Assembly (NCBI GenBank): GCA_027030425.1
Contig: JALVEW010000041.1
Coordinates: 1 to 41,539, forward strand
Direction: 5' to 3'
Length of the DNA: 41,539 nucleotides
Origin: Sedimenticola sp.
GTDB taxonomy: Bacteria > Pseudomonadota > Gammaproteobacteria > Chromatiales > Chromatiaceae
In this document: positions 11,316-18,322 of the stretch, in pieces
Position numbering within the stretch: the stretch's first letter is position 1
How the letters are laid out: each line of letters starts with the position of its first letter
Position numbers and translations under genes: made by a program
The notes under the pieces: model-generated
Database searches by the model: none
Seen by the model: the letters and a program-made list of their open reading frames with translations, nothing else
What the model was told of the DNA's origin: nothing

Positions 11316-13142
11316 ATGTGTGGAATCGTAGGCGCCATCGCCAGCCGTAATATCACGCCCATTCTCATGGAGGGACTGCGGCGACTGGAGTACCGGGGCT
11401 ATGATTCAGCCGGTATCGCCATTCGTGATGACAGGGGACATTTGCAGCGCATCCGCTCCGTGGGCAAGGTGGCCTCCTTGCAGGAACGGCTGGATGCATC
11501 GCCCATCAGCGGCGAGCTGGGCATTGCCCATACCCGCTGGGCCACCCATGGCATGCCCGCCGAGCGCAACGCTCATCCCCACATGAGCGGGGAGCGGGTG
11601 GCCATCGTGCACAACGGCATCATCGAGAATCATGCGGAGCTGAGGGCTGAGCTGGAGGCTGAGGGCTACCGCTTCGTCTCCGAGACCGATACCGAGGTCA
11701 TCGCTCATCTCCTTGCCCGGGAACTGGACAAGAACGCCGATCTGCCCGAGGCTTTCCGCAAGGTTATATCCCGCCTGGTGGGCGCCTATGCCTTGGCGGC
11801 GTCCAGTCCGGACGACCCGGATCGCATCGTGGTGGCCCGCGCCGGCAGCCCCCTGGTCATAGGCGTGGGGGATGGTGAGCATTTCATTGCCTCGGACGTA
11901 TTCGCCCTGCTGCCCCAGACCCATGATTTCATTTTCCTGGAGGAGGGTGACCTGGCGGAGATCTACCGTGACCAAGTGAAGATTTTCGACCAGGATGGCA
12001 ATGCCGTGGAGCGGCCGGTTAAGTCCTCCCGGCTCAACGCGGCGGCTGCAGACAAGGGGCCGTACCAGCATTACATGCTCAAGGAAATCTTTGAGCAGCC
12101 CGGCGTGGTGGCCGAGACTCTGGAAGGGCGTATCTACAAGGGGCGGCTGCTGGAGGAAAGCTTCGGCTATGAAACCCGTGAGCTGCTGAACCGCACCCGG
12201 CAGATTCACATCATCGCCTGCGGCACCAGCTATCACGCGGGCCTGGTGGCCCGTTACTGGTTCGAGGACATAGGCATTCCCTGCATGGTGGAAGTGGCCA
12301 GCGAGTACCGCTACCGCCACGCCGTGGTGCCCGAAGGCACTCTGTTCGTCACCATTTCCCAGTCTGGCGAAACTGCCGATACCCTGGCCGCCCTGCGCGG
12401 CGCGAAAGACAAGGGATATCTGGGCAGTCTGGTGGTGTGCAATGTTCCGGAAAGCTCCCTGGTGCGCGAATCAGACGTGGCCCTCATGACCCGCGCCGGC
12501 ACCGAAATCGGCGTGGCCTCCACCAAGGCCTTTACCACCCAGCTGGTGGCCCTGCGCCTGCTGGTGCTGGCCATGGCCAAGCGCATGGGGCACAGCGAGG
12601 AAGCCCTGCGTGGCTACATTGACGAACTCCATTCCCTGCCCCGGCAGATGGAGGTGGCCCTGAAGCTGAATGAATCCATACAGCAGATGGCCCGGTCCTT
12701 TGCGGACAAGGAGCACGCCCTGTTCCTGGGTCGCGGTCCCTTCTATCCCATTGCCCTGGAAGGGGCGCTCAAGCTCAAGGAGATCTCCTACGTCCATGCC
12801 GAGGCCTATCCCGCGGGCGAACTCAAGCACGGTCCTCTGGCCCTGGTGGATGACAAGATGCCCGTGGTCTGCGCCCTGCCCAATGACCCCCTTCTGGACA
12901 AGGTGCTTTCCAACCTCCAGGAAGTCCGCGCCCGGGGCGGCGAGCTGTTCCTGTTCAGCGACCAGGAAGTGAAGATCGAGCTGGACAAATACCAGAGCCT
13001 GACCCTGTCCGACATCCACCCCAGCACCTCGCCCATCGTCTATACAGTGCCCCTGCAGCTGCTGGCCTACCACGTGGCCCTCATCAAGGGGACGGACGTG
13101 GATCAGCCGAGGAACCTGGCGAAATCCGTTACGGTGGAATAG
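11316..13142 (+). CDS. glmS: GlmS: glutamine-fructose-6-phosphate aminotransferase
   Basis: GlmS converts fructose-6-phosphate and glutamine to glucosamine-6-phosphate, the first committed step toward UDP-GlcNAc. The 608-aa protein begins MCGIVGAIA, exposing the catalytic Cys2 of the Ntn-type glutaminase. Two SIS sugar-isomerase domains follow (SGETADTLAALRGAKDKG; LGRGPFYPIALEGALKLKE). It ends in the conserved KSVTVE. The ribosome binding site lies in the glmU tail (GGGGG, 6 bases before the ATG), so the pair is translationally close. I saw no glmS ribozyme-like sequence, as expected for a gammaproteobacterium. Confidence 0.97.
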   Translation: MCGIVGAIASRNITPILMEGLRRLEYRGYDSAGIAIRDDRGHLQRIRSVGKVASLQERLDASPISGELGIAHTRWATHGMPAERNAHPHMSGERVAIVHNGIIENHAELRAELEAEGYRFVSETDTEVIAHLLARELDKNADLPEAFRKVISRLVGAYALAASSPDDPDRIVVARAGSPLVIGVGDGEHFIASDVFALLPQTHDFIFLEEGDLAEIYRDQVKIFDQDGNAVERPVKSSRLNAAAADKGPYQHYMLKEIFEQPGVVAETLEGRIYKGRLLEESFGYETRELLNRTRQIHIIACGTSYHAGLVARYWFEDIGIPCMVEVASEYRYRHAVVPEGTLFVTISQSGETADTLAALRGAKDKGYLGSLVVCNVPESSLVRESDVALMTRAGTEIGVASTKAFTTQLVALRLLVLAMAKRMGHSEEALRGYIDELHSLPRQMEVALKLNESIQQMARSFADKEHALFLGRGPFYPIALEGALKLKEISYVHAEAYPAGELKHGPLALVDDKMPVVCALPNDPLLDKVLSNLQEVRARGGELFLFSDQEVKIELDKYQSLTLSDIHPSTSPIVYTVPLQLLAYHVALIKGTDVDQPRNLAKSVTVE

Positions 13143-13198
13143 GGGTGCTGTTTCTACAGCTGATGTGCCCTATTGCTTAGCCGCCCGCGGGGCTGAAC

Positions 13199-13216
13199 CG
13201 GAAAAAGGCTTTTCCG
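13199..13216 (+). terminator. Weak hairpin downstream of glmS
   Basis: CGGAAAA-AGGC-TTTTCCG forms a 7-bp stem 57 bases after the glmS stop and is followed by a pyrimidine-rich tract (CTTCCTTCCTTTT). It is low in GC and only suggestive. It lies between glmS and the convergent minus-strand gene ending at 13288. Confidence 0.35.
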
Positions 13217-13265
13217 CTTCCTTCCTTTTCAGGCATGGAAAGTTGAGGCGCCTCTCTGTGCCGCG

Positions 13266-13298
13266 CGGGGTGTCGATGAACAGCGTTCTAACACCCCG
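13266..13298. other. Inverted repeat overlapping the end of the HPF-sigma gene
   Basis: CGGGGTGT (13266-13273) and ACACCCCG (13291-13298) are exact inverted repeats separated by 17 bases that contain the TAG stop of the minus-strand gene. No U-tract follows on the minus strand. It could mark the 3' end of that transcript. Confidence 0.3.
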
Positions 13299-14412
13299 TC
13301 GTGGGCATGATCTTTTCCAGAATCTCGGCCTCAAGCTCCTCCGGCAGGGGTTCCCGCAAGGGTGATCCCAACAATTCTCCGGTGCTTGCCTGATCCAGCT
13401 CACCCCTTGTCAGACGCTGACCCAGCCAGTCGCGCATGAAAGCCTCGGCGCAGGCTCGGGTTTGCTGCAGACGTTCGGGCGTCTGATGGAGGATGTCCGC
13501 CAGCTCGGATTCTTTCATGCCATGCACGTCCGCCAGCACCAGGGCATGTCTCCATGCGGGAGGCAGGAGGGCCAGCGTTCGATGAACCAGAATGGCGCGT
13601 TCCCGAATGGCCTCCGCCTGTTCCGGGTTGCTGCTTTCCGGGTCAGGGATGATGTCTTCCATGCGGATGACCTCATCCGGCTGGTAGAACTCATACATGC
13701 GGGTATCTTCGTCGTCGCTGATGTCCATGGCGTCTGCCGGTGCGAAATCTTCCGTGGACACCCGGCGGTCGCGAACCTGGCGGGCGTCCATTTCTTCCTG
13801 AATGACCTGCAAAGCCATTCCTGCCAGCCAGGGCAGGATTTCCAGGTGTTGGGGCCTCTCACCAAAGGCTTCCAGCCCGCGGACAACGGCTGCATCCAGC
13901 ACTTCGTCTGCGCGAATGTCCGAGGGCGACAGATCTCCCAGGGCCTGGTGGTAGGCGAGTTCCCGTCGGATGAAATGATAGAGTTCGGGCAGGTGAGGCT
14001 TCACCAGGTCGGCGTAGTCCTTTTGCTGCTCCCTGTCACTGCCGGTGCTCCCGCTGAGCTGATTGCGCAGTTGTGCGCGGCGTCTTGGGCGTTTCCACAA
14101 ATGGTCGTTTCTTGCCAGGTGCTTGAAGCGCTCGACCTGGCGGCGCAGCTCCGCGAAAGCTTGCCGAACCACGGCATTGCCGTCGTCGGCCTCTTCCAGG
14201 GCCACCAGGGTTTTTCCCGGCAGATGCAGTTTCAGCCGTGCCCTGTACAGGGATTTGTTTCCATGTCGTTCCACCGCGCCTTCCAGGCGTACGGCGTCGC
14301 CGTCAAAACTGCCCAATACTTCTCTAAGGCTATCGCTGCTCTCCTTGACGGTGTTTTTGAGCAGTTTCTTCTCGTTGTTGTCGATTCTTCTGTATGAAAA
14401 CCGGATATTCAT
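13288..14412 (-). CDS. HPF/RaiA-like domain fused to a sigma-70-like module
   Basis: The 374-aa protein joins two normally separate functions. Residues 1-105 resemble ribosome hibernation factors of the HPF/RaiA family: MNIRFSYRRI start, YRARLKLHLPGKTLVALEE, then FAELRRQVERFKHL. A basic linker (WKRPRRRAQLR) follows. Residues 137-212 look like sigma-70 region 2 (ELYHFIRRELAYHQALGDL, EILPWLAGMALQVIQEEM), an acidic stretch spans 220-260, and residues 276-330 look like region 4 with a helix-turn-helix (LALLPPAWRHALVLADVHG, ESELADILHQTPERL). The ATG at 14412 has GGAG 6 bases upstream; the frame is open to 14469. The gene stands alone, divergent from an HDOD regulator. The domain calls are by eye. 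A stress regulator linking ribosome state to transcription is inference, and a degenerate sigma module is possible. Confidence 0.8.
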   Translation of the reverse strand: MNIRFSYRRIDNNEKKLLKNTVKESSDSLREVLGSFDGDAVRLEGAVERHGNKSLYRARLKLHLPGKTLVALEEADDGNAVVRQAFAELRRQVERFKHLARNDHLWKRPRRRAQLRNQLSGSTGSDREQQKDYADLVKPHLPELYHFIRRELAYHQALGDLSPSDIRADEVLDAAVVRGLEAFGERPQHLEILPWLAGMALQVIQEEMDARQVRDRRVSTEDFAPADAMDISDDEDTRMYEFYQPDEVIRMEDIIPDPESSNPEQAEAIRERAILVHRTLALLPPAWRHALVLADVHGMKESELADILHQTPERLQQTRACAEAFMRDWLGQRLTRGELDQASTGELLGSPLREPLPEELEAEILEKIMPTTGC

Positions 14413-14468
14413 TTTGTGCTCCAAAATCGTGGATGCAATGGATATGAGGTTTCCAGCCGCCCAATTCA

Positions 14469-14484
14469 AGCACCGGGCAGGCCA
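14469..14484 (-). promoter_or_regulatory. Possible sigma-54 (-24/-12) promoter for the HPF-sigma gene
   Basis: On the minus strand TGGCCTGCCCGGTGCT matches 9 of the 12 defined positions of the sigma-54 consensus (TGGCACG-N4-TTGCW). The invariant GG and GC are correctly spaced. It would start transcription about 45 bases before the ATG at 14412. A chance match cannot be excluded. Confidence 0.3.
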
Positions 14485-14594
14485 GGGAAGCTGCTCCTGG
14501 TTGAAAAGATGCGGGGTTGCGAGCTGTTAAGGATTTCCTCCTGCTGCCGATGAGACTTGCAGAAACCGATAATCTTTCACCTGCGGGGGCTCCT

Positions 14595-15464
14595 ATGCTG
14601 CAGAATATGAATACGCCTACGGGCAATGTTGCGCTGGATTTTCTGAAGGACCTGGCCGCTCAGTTGAGCAGCCGGGATATCGAGCTGCCGCCGTTTCCGG
14701 ACGTGTATACACGAATACTGGGCGCGCTGAATGACCCGGACCTGTCCATGGACCGGCTGGCCAGAATGGTAACGGCGGCGCCGGATCTGTGCGTACGCAT
14801 CCTGTTGCTGGCGAATTCGGCCCTGTACAACCGTGCCGGGGTGGAGGTGGTAGACATTGGCGTGGCCGTGTCTCGCTTGGGTGTCAGTGCTGTCCGCAAT
14901 GCCACAGTATCCGTTGCCACCCGGGAAATGTTCGATTGTCCGCGTAGTTCCCCCATCTGGGAGAAACTGGAGCAGCTGCGCTCGGCCTCCGTGCACACCG
15001 CGGCTTATACCTGTGCTCTTGCCGATTATGCCGGTATGCCGGATGCCCGGGATGATGCCATGCTCACCGGCCTGCTGCACAATGTGGGGCATTTTTACAT
15101 TCTTACCAAGTCACGTCAGTTTCCGGAGTTCGTTGAGGAAATGTCCATAGAACAATGGATGCCTGGCGTGGGCTGCGCACTCATTGAGAACTGGGGCTTC
15201 CCGGAACAGATTGCCAGGGCCGTGGAGCTGCAGAACGACCCGGATGTGTCGCATTTTGGCCCGGCGAACCTTGCGGATATCCTCAAGGCCGCAAAACTGA
15301 TGGTTCGCATGGCCGACTCCGGGGATCCCGAAGCCGTCGTAAGTGAAATTGACTGGCAGCATTCCCCGGATCTCAAGAAGCTGGATATCCGTCAGGACAA
15401 TGTTCTGGACGTCTATAACGGCTTCTCGGATGAAGTACAGTTGTTTACGTCAGTGCTGAAGTAG
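14595..15464 (+). CDS. HDOD-domain signalling protein
   Basis: HDOD proteins are regulatory relatives of HD phosphohydrolases and commonly act in c-di-GMP, motility or stress circuits. The 289-aa product is almost entirely one HDOD domain: an N-terminal segment LPPFPDVYTRILGALNDPDLSMDRL, then APDLCVRILLLANSALYN, then the degenerate HD region MLTGLLHNVGHFYILTKS. No GGDEF, EAL or receiver domain is fused to it. The ATG at 14595 is preferred because GGGGG lies 5 bases upstream. The frame also offers an ATG at 14550 and a TTG at 14517. It is divergent from the HPF-sigma gene and convergent with mscL. Confidence 0.85.
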   Translation: MLQNMNTPTGNVALDFLKDLAAQLSSRDIELPPFPDVYTRILGALNDPDLSMDRLARMVTAAPDLCVRILLLANSALYNRAGVEVVDIGVAVSRLGVSAVRNATVSVATREMFDCPRSSPIWEKLEQLRSASVHTAAYTCALADYAGMPDARDDAMLTGLLHNVGHFYILTKSRQFPEFVEEMSIEQWMPGVGCALIENWGFPEQIARAVELQNDPDVSHFGPANLADILKAAKLMVRMADSGDPEAVVSEIDWQHSPDLKKLDIRQDNVLDVYNGFSDEVQLFTSVLK

Positions 15465-15551
15465 TCAGGCGCCAGAGATTGGTGGCCTGGTCGAAGCCGG
15501 CCGAAAGGGCGGACTCCCTGCTGTCTTTAGCGTGGAACCATGCATTTCATT

Positions 15552-15580
15552 GGAGGTGACGGATAGTGTCCGTCACCTCC
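15552..15580. terminator. Strong bidirectional hairpin between convergent genes
   Basis: A perfect 12-bp stem GGAGGTGACGGA / TCCGTCACCTCC encloses TAGTG. It lies between the HDOD gene stop (15464) and the mscL stop (15610), where both transcripts should end. Neither strand has a clear U-tract, so it may act as a 3'-end stabiliser or a Rho-assisted end rather than a classical terminator. Confidence 0.5.
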
Positions 15581-15609
15581 CGGTCCGCATTCAACACCCG
15601 GATTGGAAA

Positions 15610-16020
15610 TCAGGCTTTTTCCTTGAGCAGATCGCGTATCTCTTCGAGAAGTACTTCCTGCTTGGGCGGTGGCGTGGCTTCTTCTTCCTCTTTTTTCTCA
15701 GTTTCCATGGCTTCCTTGGCGCGATTGATGCCTTTGATAATCAGAAAGAGCACAAAGGCAACGATCAGGAAGGCGATAACCGCGTTGAGAAAGGCACCGT
15801 ATTTGATTAGCACCTCTTTGCCATCCATTCCCTTGCCCAGGGAAATCGCAAGGTCGGAGAAGTCCAGCCCGCCAGCCAGATAGCCAATGGGTGGCATGAT
15901 GACGTCGGAAACCAGTGATTTGACAATGGTGCCGAAGGCACCGCCAATAATGATGCCCACGGCCATGTCGACCATGTTGCCCTTGACAGCGAACTCCTTG
16001 AACTCTGAAAGCATTCCCAT
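15610..16020 (-). CDS. mscL: Large-conductance mechanosensitive channel MscL
   Basis: MscL is an inner-membrane pentameric channel that opens at high membrane tension to release solutes during hypo-osmotic shock. The 136-aa protein begins [20 protein letters not shown], the conserved amphipathic start leading into pore helix TM1 ([16 protein letters not shown]). TM2 ([18 protein letters not shown]) and a charged C-terminal bundle ([24 protein letters not shown]) follow. The frame is open to 16218, but the ATG at 16020 matches the family start and has AAGGAAA upstream. Confidence 0.96.
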   Translation of the reverse strand: MGMLSEFKEFAVKGNMVDMAVGIIIGGAFGTIVKSLVSDVIMPPIGYLAGGLDFSDLAISLGKGMDGKEVLIKYGAFLNAVIAFLIVAFVLFLIIKGINRAKEAMETEKKEEEEATPPPKQEVLLEEIRDLLKEKA

Positions 16021-16497
16021 GATATTTTTCCTTTGAGTGGTCAATAAGGATTGCCCCGAGGAAAATGGGACAGGCATGGCGCGGGCTTGCCGGCGAGGAA
16101 CCGGTATTACGCATCCAATGCTTGTCACCATGTCCTGCTGGGCGGTTCTCAGATAGGGTATGAAAAAACGGTTTTCCATTACCCTGCATACGGCAAAAAG
16201 ATGTACCGCTTTTTTCAATGGCGGTAAGCCATCGAAAACACCAGGAAGCGGGAGACCGCGTTTTCCACTTCCGTAATTGAAATAATCCAGGGTTAGTATC
16301 CTGCCTGGGGGCCTGATGACAGGCCTCTGTGTAGGACGTTAGTCTCTGGCTTGTTCCTGGTCAACTTTGGGGTTGGTGAAAAAATGGGTAGGCCGAGGGA
16401 GAGGGGGCTTTATTGGGCTCCCTGCCAGGATATTGGGCTGAAAAATATCCAGGCGAGAGGCCTTTGGTGCCCATGCCTGGGCCTTGCCCCTGAATTG
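16021..16497. other. Structured intergenic region between mscL and modE
   Basis: This is the largest gene-free stretch in the window (535 bases up to 16555). I see no tRNA or convincing protein-coding frame. It contains several short dyads: ATGGC-GGTAA-GCCAT near 16220; GGCCTG-ATGA-CAGGCC at 16310-16325; GGGAG / CTCCC in the 16398-16423 region; and GGATATT / AATATCC at 16428-16450. The last three lie within 200 bases of the modE operator and may form a folded mod leader. None matches a riboswitch I can identify with confidence. Confidence 0.4.
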
Positions 16498-16521
16498 CGT
16501 TATGTTTGTCGATATATTACG
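16498..16521. promoter_or_regulatory. ModE-type operator upstream of modEABC
   Basis: CGTTATGT (16498-16505) and ATATTACG (16514-16521) form an imperfect dyad with 8 bases between, containing TTGTCGAT. Total length, half-site sequence and central GTCG resemble the E. coli modA operator as I remember it. It lies 34 bases before the modE start, so molybdate-dependent autorepression is expected. Confidence 0.6.
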
Positions 16522-16555
16522 CTTGGTGCCAAGGCGTTTTCCGGGGAAGATTCCA

Positions 16556-16897
16556 ATGGAACAAGGCTATCGGTTACGGGGAAGGGTTTGGATAGAGGGG
16601 CCGGACGGCACTTTTCTTGGGTACGGTCGGGTGGTGTTGCTGGAACGTATCCGGGAGCATGGCTCCATCAGCGCCGCGGCCCGCTCCATGGAAATGTCCT
16701 ACCGGCATGCATGGCAGCTAGTGGATTCCATGAACCGCCAGAGCCGCCGTGCGGTGGTGGAGAAGAGCACGGGCGGCAGAGGGGGTGGCGGGGCCATACT
16801 TACCGAGGCTGGGGAGAAGGCCGTGGCCGCCTTTTGGTCTGCCTATGGTGATTTCAGGGATTTTCTGGCCCGGCGGGGCCGGCAGCTGGATCTGTAA
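16556..16897 (+). CDS. modE: ModE-type molybdate-responsive regulator (DNA-binding domain only)
   Basis: This 113-aa winged-helix protein corresponds to the N-terminal DNA-binding domain of ModE. The recognisable segments are GRVVLLERIREHGSISAAARSMEMSYRHAWQLVDSMN and GGRGGGGAILTEAGEKAVAAF. It lacks the C-terminal molybdate-binding MOP domains of E. coli ModE, so molybdate sensing would need another component or a different mode. Standalone short ModE-like regulators are known. The ATG at 16556 has GGGGAAG about 6 bases upstream. modA starts one base after the stop, and a ModE-type operator lies just before the gene. Confidence 0.85.
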   Translation: MEQGYRLRGRVWIEGPDGTFLGYGRVVLLERIREHGSISAAARSMEMSYRHAWQLVDSMNRQSRRAVVEKSTGGRGGGGAILTEAGEKAVAAFWSAYGDFRDFLARRGRQLDL

Positions 16898-16898
16898 C

Positions 16899-17642
16899 AT
16901 GAGAACGCTGTTAGTGGTTGTGCTGCTCCTCCTGGTTGGTTGGATACAGGCCTCCTTGGCGGATGAGATTCGTGTCGCCGTGGCCAGCAACTTTGCCGGG
17001 GCCGCGCGGCAGCTTGCCAGCCGCTTTGAGTCACGTACCGGGCATGAGGTGAAACTTTCCTTCGGCTCTACCGGCAAGCAGTATGCCCAGATCCGAAATG
17101 GCGCGCCCTTCCATGCCTGGTTTGCGGCGGACAGCCGTCGCCCGGCCCTGCTGGAGGCCGGGGGTCTTGTTCAGCCTGGCAGCCGGTTCACTTATGCCCT
17201 GGGCAGGCTGGTGTTGTGGAGCCCCGATCCGGGGCTGGTGGATGAGAATGGCGATATTCTGGGCAAAGGCGGTTTTCGCCACCTGGCCGTGGCCAATCCA
17301 CGGCTTGCGCCCTATGGCCTGGCGGCGCAGCAACTGTTGCGGAAGCTGGGCCTGTGGGATGCGTTAGGCAGCCGTATGGTACGCGGCGAGAACATAGGCC
17401 AGGCCTTCCAGTTCGTGCGCAGCGGCACTGCCGAGCTGGGCTTGGTGGCGGCTTCCCAGGTGCTGGGCGAGGGCAGGCCCCTGCGCGGCTCCTTGTGGAT
17501 GCCGCCGGCGCACCTCTACAGACCCATAGAACAGCAGGCGGTGCTGCTAAGGGAACATGTCGTGGCGCGGGATTTCCTGCGCTTCGCCGCCAGTGACGAA
17601 GGCCGGGCCATCATTCGCGCCAACGGCTACGAGGTGCCCTGA
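16899..17642 (+). CDS. modA: Molybdate ABC transporter, periplasmic binding protein
   Basis: ModA captures molybdate (or tungstate) in the periplasm and delivers it to ModBC. The 247-aa precursor has a clear signal peptide (MRTLLVVVLLLLVGWIQASL, cleaved near ADE). The mature start EIRVAVASNFAGAARQLASRF and the ligand-loop segment FGSTGKQYAQIRNGAPFHAWFAAD (in part) are typical of ModA. The frame is open upstream through modE, but the ATG at 16899 is chosen because it begins the signal peptide. Its TGA overlaps the modB ATG by one base. Confidence 0.93.
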   Translation: MRTLLVVVLLLLVGWIQASLADEIRVAVASNFAGAARQLASRFESRTGHEVKLSFGSTGKQYAQIRNGAPFHAWFAADSRRPALLEAGGLVQPGSRFTYALGRLVLWSPDPGLVDENGDILGKGGFRHLAVANPRLAPYGLAAQQLLRKLGLWDALGSRMVRGENIGQAFQFVRSGTAELGLVAASQVLGEGRPLRGSLWMPPAHLYRPIEQQAVLLREHVVARDFLRFAASDEGRAIIRANGYEVP

Positions 17643-18322
17643 TGTTTGCCGAACAGGACATGCAGGCCCTGTGGCTGTCTCTCAAGCTGGCCGGCCTGAC
17701 CACCATCATCCTGCTGTTTCTGGGCACGCCCCTGGCCTGGTGGCTGGCTCGCAGCCGCTGGCGCTACAAGTTCCTGCTGGAGGCCCTGGTGGCCCTGCCC
17801 CTGGTGCTGCCGCCCACGGTGCTGGGTTTCTACCTGCTGGTGGCTCTAGGTGCCAACGGCCCCATCGGCAGGCTGATGGAGGCCCTGGGCGGACGCCCCC
17901 TGGCGTTCACCTTCGCCGGGCTGGTCGTCGGCTCTGTGTTCTATTCCCTGCCTTTCGTGGTGCAGCCTCTGCAGAACGCCTTCCAGGCCGTGGGGCGGCG
18001 TCCCCTGGAAGTGGCCGCCACCCTGGGGGCCTCGCCCCTGGACCGGTTCTTCAGCGTGGCCCTGCCCCTGGCCCGGCCGGGCTTTCTCACTGCGGCGGTG
18101 CTGGGTTTTGCCCATACTCTGGGGGAGTTCGGTGTGGTCCTCATGATCGGCGGCAACATTCCCGGCAGCACCCAGGTGATCTCCATTGCCATTTACGATC
18201 ACGTGGAGGCCATGGAATACGGCAGGGCCTACTGGATATCCGCCGGGCTGCTGCTGTTCTCCTTCCTGTTGCTGCTGGCCGTGTATGGACTGAACCGGCG
18301 CTTTTCCGTGGCGCGGCCATGA
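17642..18322 (+). CDS. modB: Molybdate ABC transporter, permease
   Basis: ModB is the inner-membrane channel of the molybdate importer. The 226-aa protein has five to six hydrophobic helices. The cytoplasmic EAA loop, EVAATLGASPLDRFFSVALP, couples to the ATPase. The GEFGVVLMIGGNIPG segment is characteristic of molybdate and sulfate permeases. Its start overlaps the modA stop (TGATG) and its stop overlaps the modC start (ATGA), indicating translational coupling. Confidence 0.95.
   Translation: MFAEQDMQALWLSLKLAGLTTIILLFLGTPLAWWLARSRWRYKFLLEALVALPLVLPPTVLGFYLLVALGANGPIGRLMEALGGRPLAFTFAGLVVGSVFYSLPFVVQPLQNAFQAVGRRPLEVAATLGASPLDRFFSVALPLARPGFLTAAVLGFAHTLGEFGVVLMIGGNIPGSTQVISIAIYDHVEAMEYGRAYWISAGLLLFSFLLLLAVYGLNRRFSVARP

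Noticed and set aside
16305-16497. Molybdenum cofactor riboswitch
   Set aside because: Short dyads are present, but I could not fit the conserved core of that riboswitch, so I report only a structured leader.
17557-18318. Open reading frame continuous with modC that could suggest a 609-aa fusion protein
   Set aside because: It runs through modB in another frame; modC has a proper start at 18319 overlapping the modB stop.
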